Notes: generated from the letters alone by a model not told the origin. DNA of 64,000 bases from Escherichia sp. ESNIH1 (GCA_002918705.1 PQKR01000005.1:310001-374000); one strand, 5' to 3'. Counted from the stretch's first letter, positions 8,515 to 17,555 are shown. A program made the numbers and translations.

Positions 8515-9927
8515 ATGATAAGCCAGGAGACGGCTTTGTGGCTGGCGCGCAGCCAGTTCGCTTTTACCATCGGCTTTCACATTGTGCTGGCGGCCTTCAC
8601 CATCGGCCTCGCCCAGTGGCTGATGCTGCTGGAGGGGCTGTGGCTGTGGCGTAAGCAGCAGGTTTATCTCGATCTCTATAAATACTGGAGCAAGGTATTC
8701 GCGCTGAACGTCGCGGTGGGCGTGGTGACCGGGGTGCTGATGGAGTTTCAGTTTGGCACCAACTGGGGCGCACTCGCTAACCGTGCTGGCGCGGTCATGG
8801 GGCCGATGATGTACATGGAGGTGCTGGTCGCCTTTTTCCTTGAAGCCGGGTTTATGGGGGTGGTGCTCTTCGGCATGGGCAAGGTGCGCCCCTGGGTGCA
8901 CTTTTTCGCGACCTGCGTGGTGGCCGCCGGGTCGATTTTCAGCGCCTTCTGGATCCTCTCCGCAAACTCCTGGATGCAGACCCCTGCGGGTTTTATTACC
9001 GGTGCGGATGGCCGTTTTCAGCCCGTCGACTGGTGGGCGGTGATCTTTAACCCCTCTTTCCCCTGGCGTCTTGCCCATATGACGCTGGCGGCGATGCTCG
9101 CCACCGCCTGCCTTGTTGCCGCCGCAGGGGCATGGCACCTGCTAAAACGGCCGGATAATCGCGGCGCGCGGCTGATGTTCTCCTGGGGTCTGTGGCTACT
9201 GCTGTTTGTTACCCCGATCCAGGTCGTGGTAGGCGATCTGCATGGTGAAAACACCCGCGATCACCAGCCAGTGAAGCTGGCGGCGATGGAGGGCAGCTGG
9301 AACCCGCCGCCGCCCGGAGAGGGCGAGCCGCTGCGGCTTTTCGCCATTCCGGATATGCAGGCGCAGCGCAATCACTTTGAACTGGCTATACCGAATATTG
9401 GCTCGCTCTACCTGCGCCACAACCTCACCGGCACCATTCACAGCCTGAACCAGTATCCCCGTGATGAACTTCCCTGGGTGCCCGGCGTGTTCTTCGCGTT
9501 TCGTGCGATGGTGGGGCTGGGGCTGCTGATGCTCTTTTTCGGCGCAGCCGGGCTGGTCACGCGCCTGCGCGGCAGGCTGTGGACCTCCCGCTGGCTGCAG
9601 CGCGGCATGGTATGGATGGCGCCGGCAGGCTTTTTTGCCATGCTCGCCGGGTGGTTTGTAACCGAGACCGGACGCCAGCCCTGGACCGTTTACGGCGTGC
9701 TACGCACCGCGCACAGCGCTTCTCCTGTCGCCCCCTCGCTGGTACTGACCTCATTTTTTGCCCTTTTGGTGGCGTATCTGCTCATCTTCGCCACCGGGCT
9801 ATGGTTCTTACTGCGCCTGCTTGGCCGGGCACCGTCGCATAATGAAAGAGAGCCGAATGCGGAAGTGGCGGAGCAGACCGGACGCGGTATAACGCCGCAG
9901 AGCATAAGGGGGCGCTACGATGCTTGA
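8515..9927 (+). CDS. Cytochrome bd-type quinol oxidase subunit I (CioA-like)
   Basis: A 470-residue membrane protein of the CydA/CioA/AppC family. The N-terminal LWLARSQFAFTIGFHIVLAAFTIG holds the heme b595/d ligand His. GRQPWTVYGVLRT is the family's signature in the second half, and the quinol-oxidising Q-loop region lies between. At 470 residues it is shorter than E. coli CydA (522), matching the short Q-loop, cyanide-insensitive (CIO) class. It would oxidise quinol and reduce oxygen at the inner membrane. The start has GGAGG upstream, 17 bp after the DUF1641 stop, and the end overlaps the subunit II gene by 8 bases, so all four genes form one operon. Confidence 0.9.
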   Translation: MISQETALWLARSQFAFTIGFHIVLAAFTIGLAQWLMLLEGLWLWRKQQVYLDLYKYWSKVFALNVAVGVVTGVLMEFQFGTNWGALANRAGAVMGPMMYMEVLVAFFLEAGFMGVVLFGMGKVRPWVHFFATCVVAAGSIFSAFWILSANSWMQTPAGFITGADGRFQPVDWWAVIFNPSFPWRLAHMTLAAMLATACLVAAAGAWHLLKRPDNRGARLMFSWGLWLLLFVTPIQVVVGDLHGENTRDHQPVKLAAMEGSWNPPPPGEGEPLRLFAIPDMQAQRNHFELAIPNIGSLYLRHNLTGTIHSLNQYPRDELPWVPGVFFAFRAMVGLGLLMLFFGAAGLVTRLRGRLWTSRWLQRGMVWMAPAGFFAMLAGWFVTETGRQPWTVYGVLRTAHSASPVAPSLVLTSFFALLVAYLLIFATGLWFLLRLLGRAPSHNEREPNAEVAEQTGRGITPQSIRGRYDA

Positions 9928-10927
9928 GCTTGCCCTTTCTCTGCCGCTGCTAACGCTTTTGAGCGCTATCGCCCTGGCCTTCGGCGTGCTGGTTTATGTG
10001 GTGCTGGACGGCACCGATCTCGGCGTCGGCCTGCTCGCGCCGTTTCAACCGCCGCAGGCGCGCCAGCAGATGAACATCTCTCTTCTGCCGGTGTGGGATG
10101 GCAACGAAACCTGGCTGGTACTGACCGCAGGGGCGATGCTGGCGCTTTTTCCGGTCGCTTTCAGCATCCTTTATAGCGCGCTCTATCTGCCGGTTTATAT
10201 CATGCTGCTGGCGCTAATTGTGCGCGGCATGGCGATAGAGTTTCGCCACCAGCACCCGGCGCTGTTCGACACGCTGTTTATCGGCGGCTCCTGGGTTGCC
10301 TCGCTAAGCCAGGGGGCGACGATGGGCGCATGGATTGAGGGAATCGCGCATAATGGCGAACAGTTCACCGGCGGCCCTCTGGCGTGGCTTTCGCCGTTCT
10401 CGCTCTACTGTGCCGTTTCGCTAACGGTAGGGTATGCGCTGCTCGGTGCCTGCTGGCTGGTATGGCGCTGCGAAGGGAAGCTGGCCGCCTGGGGTAGGCG
10501 TCAGGCGATGCGGCTTGCGCTGTTTACCGCCGCGCTGCTGGCAGGGCTTGTTCTCTGGACTACACAGCTACATGAAAATTATCGCCTGCATTTGCTGGCA
10601 TGGCGCTACAGCGGGCCGCTCGCGCTAGTTGCGCTGCTGGCGCTAACCGGGCTTATCGCCGCGCTGCGCCACAAACGTGCGTTTTTGCCGCTGGTCATGG
10701 CGCTTATGCTCTTTTGCGCCGCGTTTGGTGCCATGCTGCTGGCAGTTTTTCCGTTCATTCTGCCGCCCGGCCTGCTGCTAACCCAGGCCGCCGCACCGCC
10801 TGCGACGCAAAAGCTGATGCTTATCGCCTTCGGCATATTTGTACCGATTACGCTTATCTACAACAGCTGGGGTTTCTGGATCTTCCGCGGCAAAATTCAC
10901 GCCGCCCGGGATGCAGATCGTCCCTGA
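9920..10927 (+). CDS. Cytochrome bd-type quinol oxidase subunit II (CioB-like)
   Basis: A 335-residue polytopic membrane protein of the CydB family. The N-terminus carries the expected VVLDGTDLGVGLL motif and WDGNETWLVLTAGAMLALFP, both conserved in subunit II. It pairs with subunit I, whose stop codon it overlaps. No CydX-like micropeptide gene follows: the next gene is convergent and overlaps its last 31 bases. The cluster has no cydDC. Together with the upstream formate dehydrogenase this predicts a formate-to-oxygen electron route, which is an inference from gene order. Confidence 0.9.
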   Translation: MLELALSLPLLTLLSAIALAFGVLVYVVLDGTDLGVGLLAPFQPPQARQQMNISLLPVWDGNETWLVLTAGAMLALFPVAFSILYSALYLPVYIMLLALIVRGMAIEFRHQHPALFDTLFIGGSWVASLSQGATMGAWIEGIAHNGEQFTGGPLAWLSPFSLYCAVSLTVGYALLGACWLVWRCEGKLAAWGRRQAMRLALFTAALLAGLVLWTTQLHENYRLHLLAWRYSGPLALVALLALTGLIAALRHKRAFLPLVMALMLFCAAFGAMLLAVFPFILPPGLLLTQAAAPPATQKLMLIAFGIFVPITLIYNSWGFWIFRGKIHAARDADRP

Positions 10928-11850
10928 CGCAGCGCCTGCGGCGGCACGCCGAAACCGCGGACGAACACTTCGCGCATGTGGCGGCGGTCGCGAAAGCCAG
11001 ATTCGCGGGCGATGGCGTCGAGGGTTAAACGGCTCTGCTCAATCATGAGTCGCGCGGCCTCAAGGCGTAGCCCTTCAATGGCCTTAGCTGGAGATTTGCC
11101 GGTCTCGGCGCGAAACAGACGGGTCAACTGCCGGGCGCTGAGGTGCACGGCGTCCGCTAAGTCATCTACCGTCAGCGGCTTGCGCAGGTTTTTACGCGCG
11201 TACTCCAGCGCGCTTTGCAGTCTGTCAGAACGGGGTGCCAGCGCCAGCATCTCCGAGTGCTGGGTCTGGCCGCCGGAGCGGCGCTGGTTCATTACCAGCC
11301 GGTGCGCAACGCTGCGAGCCACGTCCGCCCCCAAATCTTTCTCTACCATCCCCAGCGCCATATCCAATCCGGCGGTGAGACCCGCCGAGGTCCAGATCGC
11401 CTCATCAATAATAAAGATGCGGTCATCATCAAGCTGGACGGCCGGATGCAGCCGCTTCATGCTGGGGGCGTGCGCCCAGTGGGTAGTGGCGCGTCGGTTC
11501 TCCAGCAATCCCGCCTGGGCCAGCACAAACGCACCGGTACAGATCCCTGCCACCCGTCGTGCCTGCCGGGCTGACGTCTGCAGAAATGCGATAAGCCCCG
11601 GCGTGGCAGGCTGCTCGGTGGGCATCAGCACCCCCGCCAACAGCCAGGTATCCATCTGCAGATCGGCAGATAACGACGCGCTTTCGATGCCAATCGCCGA
11701 CGATGAGCGCACCGTACCTCCGTGCTCTGAGTAGACCGCCGTCTGGTAAAACGCCTCGCCCGCCACGATGTTGGCAAACTCAAAAACGGTAAGCGTTGAG
11801 AGGGCTAGCATCTGAAAATTGTCGGCAATAATTAAACCAATCCTGTGCAT
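10897..11850 (-). CDS. GlxA/FtrA-type AraC regulator with DJ-1/PfpI domain
   Basis: A 317-residue transcription factor. Residues 1-170 form a DJ-1/PfpI-like domain with the nucleophile-elbow segment GICTGAFVLAQAGLL, and the C-terminal 100 residues hold two AraC-type helix-turn-helix motifs (VDDLADAVHLSARQLTRLFRAETG and LDAIARESGFRDRRHMREVF). The domain order is that of GlxA/FtrA regulators, which are activators of small local operons. It starts 4 bp after the end of the MFS gene on the same strand, so it is probably cotranscribed with that pump. Its 3' end overlaps the convergent cioB-like gene by 31 bp. The ligand is unknown. Confidence 0.85.
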   Translation of the reverse strand: MHRIGLIIADNFQMLALSTLTVFEFANIVAGEAFYQTAVYSEHGGTVRSSSAIGIESASLSADLQMDTWLLAGVLMPTEQPATPGLIAFLQTSARQARRVAGICTGAFVLAQAGLLENRRATTHWAHAPSMKRLHPAVQLDDDRIFIIDEAIWTSAGLTAGLDMALGMVEKDLGADVARSVAHRLVMNQRRSGGQTQHSEMLALAPRSDRLQSALEYARKNLRKPLTVDDLADAVHLSARQLTRLFRAETGKSPAKAIEGLRLEAARLMIEQSRLTLDAIARESGFRDRRHMREVFVRGFGVPPQALRQGRSASRAA

Positions 11851-11854
11851 TATG

Positions 11855-13051
11855 TCACCTTACCGAAAATGAGGAGTCAAACGGCTGCATACGAAAACGC
11901 TCAGAGAGCCAGAGACTTACCAACGCCAGCAGCAGAAAGAGTACTGCGCTGACCATTACGCCATAAAAGCCATAAATCGGATAGATCCACGCGGCGACGG
12001 CGGAGCCAAAACCAATTCCACAGAACATAAATGCGCTGGTCAGGGCCAGTGAGATGCCTCGGGTTTGTGGATCGGCAATTTCCACTATCCTGCGCTGCTG
12101 CGTGGGCCACAGCAGATCGGTAGCAAATGCCCAAAATACCAGCGCAATATAGAGTAGCGCGAGCTTGCCCGGCAGCAGGGTAATGACCACCATATCGGCC
12201 ACCAGCAGCGCTATGCCAGCGGTCAGCAGGCGCTCGGCGCTGTAGAGCCTGGCGGCCCGCGAGACAAACAGATTTCCGAGAATACCTGCCACGCCAATCA
12301 CCGCCAGCGCAACCGACACGCTGTCGCTGTCGCCATGCCAGGTATCGCGCACAATCGGCGAAATAAAGGCGTACATGTCGTAGACGCCGGAGGTAATAAA
12401 AAACACCACCAGAAAGGCCGTCAGCGATGTCCGCTCCATCAGCACCTGCCCGACCTGGCGCAGGCGAATATCTGCCCCGGCAACGCTGTTTGGTACGCTA
12501 AGCATAATATTGATGACCGACAGCACGCTTATCGCCCCAACGAGGGTAAACAGCATCCGCGCCCCCAGCAGGTTTGCGGCCCATGCCGCCAGCGGAATGC
12601 CGACCATGCTGGCCATCGATACGCCCAGCAGGATCATGGCGATAGCGCTGCCCCGCTCCTTTTCTTTAACCAGCTCCGAGCCGAGCGCCACCAGTACAGG
12701 TCCGATCAACGATGCGCCGAGACCCATCACGATCCGCGAGAGCAGCAGCACGCTGTAGTCAGGGGCCAGGGCAAACAGAAACGCCCCCAGCCCGAAAACG
12801 CTCATCCCGGCAACGACCTGCTGGCGACGCCTGACGTGGCCGAAAAAGACCTGTGCCAGCGGTGCCCCCACGGCAAAGGTGAGACCGAAAACGGCCAGCA
12901 GGCGAGCGCTCTGAGCATCGGTCAGCCCCCAGGCATGGGAAATAGGCCCGAGGCTCCCCGCGACGGAGAGCGCCCCGGTCGCCTGCACAAAGTAGGCCAG
13001 GCTCAGCGCCCACAGCGCCCGGCGCTGGGGTGCGGTAATGTCAGTTTTCAT
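11855..13051 (-). CDS. MFS transporter, DHA1-like
   Basis: A 398-residue, 12-segment major facilitator protein with a motif-A-like loop FFGHVRRRQQVVAGMSVFGLG and RIVMGLGASLIGPVLVAL in TM4. It resembles AraJ/NepI-like sugar or drug efflux proteins, but no closer name can be given. GAGG precedes the ATG at 13051. An SDR gene lies 35 bp upstream and the GlxA-like regulator 4 bp downstream on the same strand, so SDR, pump and regulator look like one unit. Export of a small metabolite or toxic compound is likely but unproven. Confidence 0.8.
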   Translation of the reverse strand: MKTDITAPQRRALWALSLAYFVQATGALSVAGSLGPISHAWGLTDAQSARLLAVFGLTFAVGAPLAQVFFGHVRRRQQVVAGMSVFGLGAFLFALAPDYSVLLLSRIVMGLGASLIGPVLVALGSELVKEKERGSAIAMILLGVSMASMVGIPLAAWAANLLGARMLFTLVGAISVLSVINIMLSVPNSVAGADIRLRQVGQVLMERTSLTAFLVVFFITSGVYDMYAFISPIVRDTWHGDSDSVSVALAVIGVAGILGNLFVSRAARLYSAERLLTAGIALLVADMVVITLLPGKLALLYIALVFWAFATDLLWPTQQRRIVEIADPQTRGISLALTSAFMFCGIGFGSAVAAWIYPIYGFYGVMVSAVLFLLLALVSLWLSERFRMQPFDSSFSVR

Positions 13052-13086
13052 CGCCTCGATCTCTCAAAGCCGGAGCCAGCCAGCGG

Positions 13087-13848
13087 TTACGCTACGGGAA
13101 TAGGATGCTCAACCATCGCCTGGTTGAACTGGTTCACTACCGTATGCTCATCCGCCCCCGGATTGGCGCGGGCAGGCAGCACGCGGTCAACGATAGCTTC
13201 GATATTATCGGTACCCAGTTTCTCGAACGTTTCGCTGATAAATGCATCCAGCGGCATGGCCCGGTCGTCACCGCTGCGGTAGATCAGGTCGGTATCGACC
13301 CACGGGGGAGAGATCTCAATGACCTTCACGCGGGTGTCGCGCAGCAGGAAGCGCTGGGAGAGCGTGTAGGAGTGGATTGCTGCCTTGGTGGCGGAGTAGA
13401 GCGCGTTACTTGCCAGCGGAATAAAGGCGAGGATCGAACTGTTGTTGATCAGCACCGCATCCGGCTGTTTTTTCAGATGCTCGATAAACGCCGAGGTAAC
13501 ACGTACCGGCCCCAGCAGGTTGGTATCAAGCAGCGAAACGGCCATCGCGTCATCCTGCACGCCAGCGGCGTTATCAAAAGGCATGATACCGGCGTTGTTG
13601 ATGACTACGTTCAGGGCCGGATAGCGTGACAGTACGCTCTCGGCTGCCGCCTGAACGCTTGCCGCATCGGTGACGTCCAGCACGACTGAATCCATTCCCG
13701 GGTTCGCGGCGGTGACGCTATCCAGCAGCGCTTTGCGGCGGCCGGAGATGATCACCTGGTTGCCCAGCTTATGGAACTGCTCGGCCATCGCCCGGCCAAT
13801 ACCAGAGGTGCCGCCAGTAATAAAAATAGTATTGTGGGTCAGTTTCAT
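13087..13848 (-). CDS. Short-chain dehydrogenase/reductase (SDR)
   Basis: A 253-residue classical SDR. The Rossmann motif GGTSGIGR is at residues 12-19, NNAG near 84-87, catalytic Ser138 in NNSS, and YSATK with Tyr151 and Lys155. It resembles DltE-type oxidoreductases. An in-frame GTG at 13857 could extend it by three codons, but AAGGTG lies 6 bases before the ATG at 13848, which I take as the start. It reduces or oxidises a small carbonyl or alcohol with NAD(P). It is first in a probable operon with the MFS pump and the GlxA-like regulator; the LysR gene ends 94 bp upstream. Confidence 0.85.
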   Translation of the reverse strand: MKLTHNTIFITGGTSGIGRAMAEQFHKLGNQVIISGRRKALLDSVTAANPGMDSVVLDVTDAASVQAAAESVLSRYPALNVVINNAGIMPFDNAAGVQDDAMAVSLLDTNLLGPVRVTSAFIEHLKKQPDAVLINNSSILAFIPLASNALYSATKAAIHSYTLSQRFLLRDTRVKVIEISPPWVDTDLIYRSGDDRAMPLDAFISETFEKLGTDNIEAIVDRVLPARANPGADEHTVVNQFNQAMVEHPIPVA

Positions 13849-13942
13849 GATGTTCACCTTGTGTTGTGTTATCGGGTTGGTGAAATCATCTTATGCGCTT
13901 TCGTGATGTCTTAAATGACGTAGAGGGTAGTGATTCAGGACA

Positions 13943-14866
13943 TCATAAGGTAATACCAGGCTCCGGCAGCAGGTCGGTGATCGCCGTTAAGTGTTCCCGC
14001 AGGGCGCTATGCAGCTGACGAATAGCCGGAGAGAACTGCTTGCGGTGCGGGCAGATGAGGTTGAGCGGCGCGGCTTCTCCCGGGTGCTCGGGCAGCAGGA
14101 TCTCCAGCCGTCCGGCCTGCACGTCGGCGCTGATGTCGATCCACGACTTATAGACGATACCCATGCCCTCTACGGCCCAGCGCCGCGCCACGTCGGCGTC
14201 ATCACAGAGCAGGCGGCTCTTGACCGTCAGCTGGCGACGGGTGCCATTCTCAGGAAAGCTCCACTTGTCGTAGACATGACTGTTCATGGTAAACAGCAGG
14301 CAGTGGTGCTGCGCCACCTCGTCAAGGCTGGCGGGCCGCCCGTGTTTTTCAAGGTAGGCCGGAGAGGCGGCCAGCACGCGGCGGTTATGCTTTGCCAGCG
14401 GCAGCGCCACGTAGCTGCTGTTATCCAGCACGCCGTAGCGAATGGCAACGTCTATCGGATCGCGAAAGACGTCGCTAACCTGATCGGAGAGCGAGAGCCG
14501 CAGGGTGATTTTCGGATGCTGTTCGCAGAAGCGGGTAATCAGCGGCAGCAGAACGTTGCGTCCGATATCCGACGGCATCGCCACCTTCAGCTCGCCCTGT
14601 AGCTCATTATCACTGTGCAGGCTCTCCTCGCCAGCCTGCACCACGGCCAGCAGCTCCTGGGCGAACGGCAGATACTTCTCCCCCTCCGCCGTCAGCCGCA
14701 GGCTGCGGGTCGAGCGCGCGAAGAGGCGCTTATCGAGATCGCGCTCAAGCCGGTGAACGGCAGCGCTCACCTGACCTGGGAGCAGATCGGCCTCCCGCGC
14801 GGCGTTAGAGAAGCTTCCCAGCGCCGCGGCGCGCACAAATAGCGTCACATCTTCAAGGCGAATCAT
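13943..14866 (-). CDS. LysR-family transcriptional regulator
   Basis: A 307-residue LysR regulator. The winged helix-turn-helix is at the N-terminus (VRAAALGSFSNAAREADLLPGQVSAAVHRLERDL), followed by the LTAEGEKYLPFA linker helix and a periplasmic-binding-like effector domain. Its ATG overlaps the TGA of the upstream AraC-family regulator (bases 14863-14866), so the two regulators are probably cotranslated. The downstream SDR gene on the same strand is a plausible target, separated by 94 bp. The effector is unknown. Confidence 0.85.
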   Translation of the reverse strand: MIRLEDVTLFVRAAALGSFSNAAREADLLPGQVSAAVHRLERDLDKRLFARSTRSLRLTAEGEKYLPFAQELLAVVQAGEESLHSDNELQGELKVAMPSDIGRNVLLPLITRFCEQHPKITLRLSLSDQVSDVFRDPIDVAIRYGVLDNSSYVALPLAKHNRRVLAASPAYLEKHGRPASLDEVAQHHCLLFTMNSHVYDKWSFPENGTRRQLTVKSRLLCDDADVARRWAVEGMGIVYKSWIDISADVQAGRLEILLPEHPGEAAPLNLICPHRKQFSPAIRQLHSALREHLTAITDLLPEPGITL

Positions 14867-15777
14867 GCTCTTGTTCTCTTTCGATACTGGCCCGGAGTCA
14901 TACCATACAGGCGCTTAAAGGCCTGTGTAAACGAGGCCAGCGACAGAAACCCGCAGCGTCCTGCGACCGCATCCACGGTTGCCTGCTTCTCCTCTATCAG
15001 CATGCGCGAGGCAAGAGTCAGGCGCAGCTGAGAGAGCCAGGCCTGGGGCGTCTGGTGATAGCTGCGGGCAAAGTGGCGGGCAAAAGTGGCGCGGGATAAG
15101 AAGCAGCGCTCGGCCATGATCTCCATCGTCCACGGGTGGGCCGGATCGGCCAATACCGCCAGTAGCGCTGGGGCCAGCCGTTTATCGCTCATCAGGCGCA
15201 GCAGCCCGGCAGGAGGTTCATGCAGGGAGAGCAAAATCCGCATCAGCAGCGCCAGCAGCGTTGCGGCCAGGCTTTTGACAATCGTTGCCCCGCCCGGCTG
15301 TGGGTTCAGGCTCTCCCGCACCAGCATCGTCAGCAGAAGCTCCAGCTCCGGGCAATCTTCTCGATCGTGGGTTTGCAGATGGATCAGCGCCGCGTTATCG
15401 GCAAAGAGCCAGCTATAGCCTGGCCCAAAACGGAATTCGCCGCACAGCACCTCGACCGCAGGTCCCGGCCCGCTGGTCTCTACCTCGGTTAGCGTCCCGT
15501 TATGACGTTTCGCCACCGGCGCGACCTGCCCCCACTCCACCAGCCCCTGAAGCAGATGCGGCGAGCCGTGGGGCAGCAGCAGGATATCCCCGGCGCGCAC
15601 GTCCAGGGTTCTGCCCGCCATCACCAGCCGGGCTTCCCCGCGCAGAATGACATGCCAGGGCACGCAGCCCGCGGCGAGCTGGGCATGCTCGGCCTCCCAG
15701 CGCCCGGCAAAGCGGCAGTGCAGATTAACGGCGCACGCCGGGGCCAGCATAGCAAGCAGTTGGCTAAGGCTATCCAT
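14863..15777 (-). CDS. AraC-family regulator with cupin domain
   Basis: A 304-residue regulator. The N-terminal half is a cupin_6-type effector domain (VRAGDILLLPHGSPHLLQG) and the C-terminal half holds the AraC helix-turn-helix pair (MAERCFLSRATFARHFARSYHQTPQAWLSQLRL and VDAVAGRCGFLSLASFTQAFKRLYGMTPGQYR). The start is the ATG at 15777, with AGGAG five to six bases upstream; the open frame extends to 15825 without a ribosome site. It is divergent from the AhpD-like gene at 15900, which is the usual target layout for this subfamily, and overlaps the LysR gene downstream by 4 bases. Confidence 0.85.
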   Translation of the reverse strand: MDSLSQLLAMLAPACAVNLHCRFAGRWEAEHAQLAAGCVPWHVILRGEARLVMAGRTLDVRAGDILLLPHGSPHLLQGLVEWGQVAPVAKRHNGTLTEVETSGPGPAVEVLCGEFRFGPGYSWLFADNAALIHLQTHDREDCPELELLLTMLVRESLNPQPGGATIVKSLAATLLALLMRILLSLHEPPAGLLRLMSDKRLAPALLAVLADPAHPWTMEIMAERCFLSRATFARHFARSYHQTPQAWLSQLRLTLASRMLIEEKQATVDAVAGRCGFLSLASFTQAFKRLYGMTPGQYRKRTRA

Positions 15778-15899
15778 AACTTCTCCTGAGACGACAGGAC
15801 AAAAAATCGAGACGATGAGCGGCAACGGCCCTGCCGCGGACTCCCTATTATGAGTCCATCGCCGATACGGCGGAACCCATAAACTGACAGGAGAAGATC

Positions 15900-16433
15900 A
15901 TGAGCCGTTTAACTACCATCCAGCCCGATAATGCCGCTGGCCAGACTGCTGAGCTCTTTAGCGCCATTAAACGTGCAATGGGTAAAGTGCCCAACGCCTA
16001 CCAGACCATTGGCAACGCACCGGACGTGCTTGCCCAGGCGCTACAGCATAATGCCACGCTGGCGAAAAGTAGCCTGAGTAAACGCGAGCTGGAGGCGATT
16101 AATCTTGCCGTCAGCGAAGCCTCTGGCTGTGACTACTGCCTGGCAGCCCATACCCTGACGGGCAAGATGGCGGGCTACAGCGTTGAGCAGACCGAACAGC
16201 TGCGTCGCGCCGACTACCCGGAAGATGCGCACATCGATGGCCTGGTGAAATTTGTGAAAGCACTGGTTACGACGCGTGGCACGCTGCCGGAGGAGTCCGT
16301 TACCCGCTTCCGCGATGCTGGCTTTAGCGATCGTCAGGTAGTGGAGACCATCAGTGCAGTCAGCGCCATCCTGTTCACCAATATGATTAACCGGGTAAAC
16401 GACACCGTCGTGGATTTCCCAAAGGTGAACTAA
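15900..16433 (+). CDS. AhpD-like carboxymuconolactone decarboxylase family protein
   Basis: A 177-residue CMD-family protein with the redox pair Cys77-Cys80 and His84 in SGCDYCLAAHTLTGK, the pattern of AhpD-type alkylhydroperoxidases and related stress proteins. A peroxidase or thiol-redox role in the cytoplasm is likely. GGAG lies 8 bases before the ATG. The 122-bp gap to the divergent AraC-family regulator at 15777 should hold both promoters; I see no clear operator there. It is transcribed alone and followed by a REP unit. Confidence 0.8.
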   Translation: MSRLTTIQPDNAAGQTAELFSAIKRAMGKVPNAYQTIGNAPDVLAQALQHNATLAKSSLSKRELEAINLAVSEASGCDYCLAAHTLTGKMAGYSVEQTEQLRRADYPEDAHIDGLVKFVKALVTTRGTLPEESVTRFRDAGFSDRQVVETISAVSAILFTNMINRVNDTVVDFPKVN

Positions 16434-16440
16434 ATGAAAC

Positions 16441-16470
16441 GCCGGGCGGCACTGCGTTTGCCCGGCCTAC
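16441..16470. repeat. REP unit
   Basis: GCCGGGCGGCACTGCGTTTG followed by CCCGGCCTAC forms an imperfect stem typical of enteric REP sequences. It lies between the convergent AhpD-like and LacI-family genes. Confidence 0.7.
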
Positions 16471-16486
16471 CCCGACCGTAGCCGAG

Positions 16487-17443
16487 TTAGCGCTGGCGTA
16501 TATCCGGAATGATGAGATCCCCGCGCAGCACGCATGAACCCAGCACGTTCTGGGTTTTTTCGCTCAGCCAGCTAACGATGCGGGCCGCCATTGCGTCCAT
16601 TGAGTATTCGATGGCCGGGATGGTGGGGATCCCCGGCAGGTGCACGGAGCCAGCAAGGCTGAAGACCATGATGTCCCCCGGTACCGATTTATTAAACGCC
16701 TGCAGCTGGGTAATCACCCGCTGCGCCTCCTGCTCATCGGCCACCAGCAGGGCATTAAAGTTCAGCGTGGTAGCGTTGTTGAGCAGCACCTGCAGGGCCA
16801 CCGACGCCGAGGTCGCGTCCATAAACACCAGGTTACGGTTAAAGGGCAGGAAATTATTTTCCAGCGCATGTTTGTAGCCCAGCAGCACTCGCTCAGCGGA
16901 GCCGCTAACGTCCGGGTGGATAAGCGCTATCTGGCGACGCCCTTGGCTAATCAAATAGTTACAGGCCGTTTCCGCCGCGAAGGCGTGATCGAACTGAATA
17001 CTGTTCGGCGTATCGGCTTCCGCGCAGTCCACCAGGATCACATCGTCATAGCCAAGGTTATTCAGCGGAAAACGCGCGCCGATAATCAGGACGTCATCGC
17101 AGAGACCACAGGTAAGTTCGTCGAGGGCGCTAATCACCTCTGACCGGCTATTGGCAAAGCGCAAAAGCAGGTGCTTCTGATGCTGGCTAAGATGCTTCTC
17201 CAGCGCGTAGAGGTAACCGGTGGTCTGGTTGATATTGTCCTGGGCGCAGATGACGCCAATGCAGCCGGTGGTCTGGCTGAGCAGAGACTGGGCGATGACG
17301 TTGGGCCGGTAGTTCAGCTCTTCAACGGCTTTTAACACCGCCAGCCGACTGGCCTCTTTGACGCCGCGTGACCCACTCAACACCCGTGAGACGGTTGCTT
17401 TCGACACTCCCGCCAGACGTGATACATCGTTGATTGTAGACAT
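16487..17443 (-). CDS. LacI-family repressor of the beta-glucoside PTS cluster
   Basis: A 318-residue LacI/GalR regulator. The helix-turn-helix and hinge are at the N-terminus (TINDVSRLAGVSKATVSRVLSGSRGV ... LNYRPNVIAQSL), followed by the two-lobed sugar-binding domain. It resembles AscG/CelR-type repressors. It is divergent from the PTS operon at 17733, and two operator-like palindromes lie in the 289-bp gap (17541-17555 and 17661-17688), both with the GGAAACCG core expected for this family. It probably represses the PTS, glucosidase and its own gene, with a phosphorylated or free beta-glucoside as inducer. Confidence 0.85.
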   Translation of the reverse strand: MSTINDVSRLAGVSKATVSRVLSGSRGVKEASRLAVLKAVEELNYRPNVIAQSLLSQTTGCIGVICAQDNINQTTGYLYALEKHLSQHQKHLLLRFANSRSEVISALDELTCGLCDDVLIIGARFPLNNLGYDDVILVDCAEADTPNSIQFDHAFAAETACNYLISQGRRQIALIHPDVSGSAERVLLGYKHALENNFLPFNRNLVFMDATSASVALQVLLNNATTLNFNALLVADEQEAQRVITQLQAFNKSVPGDIMVFSLAGSVHLPGIPTIPAIEYSMDAMAARIVSWLSEKTQNVLGSCVLRGDLIIPDIRQR

Positions 17444-17540
17444 CTTTTTCCCCTGTCAGGCCGCATGTGCAGCCCAAAAAACAAGCAAAGCATGGTGCAT
17501 AATATCGCCAGCAGCAGTATAGCTGCATTCTATTTCGCAT

Positions 17541-17555
17541 GGAAACCGATTTTCC
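17541..17555. promoter_or_regulatory. LacI-type operator, gene-proximal
   Basis: GGAAACCGATTTTCC is a nearly symmetric 15-mer sharing its core with the larger palindrome at 17661. It lies 98 bp upstream of the repressor start codon, suitable for autoregulation or for looping with the second site. Confidence 0.55.

Noticed and set aside
8257-9138. 293-codon minus-strand frame across the DUF1641 and cioA-like genes
   Set aside because: It spans the junction of two well-supported + strand genes and is His/Gly/Pro-rich, as shadows are.
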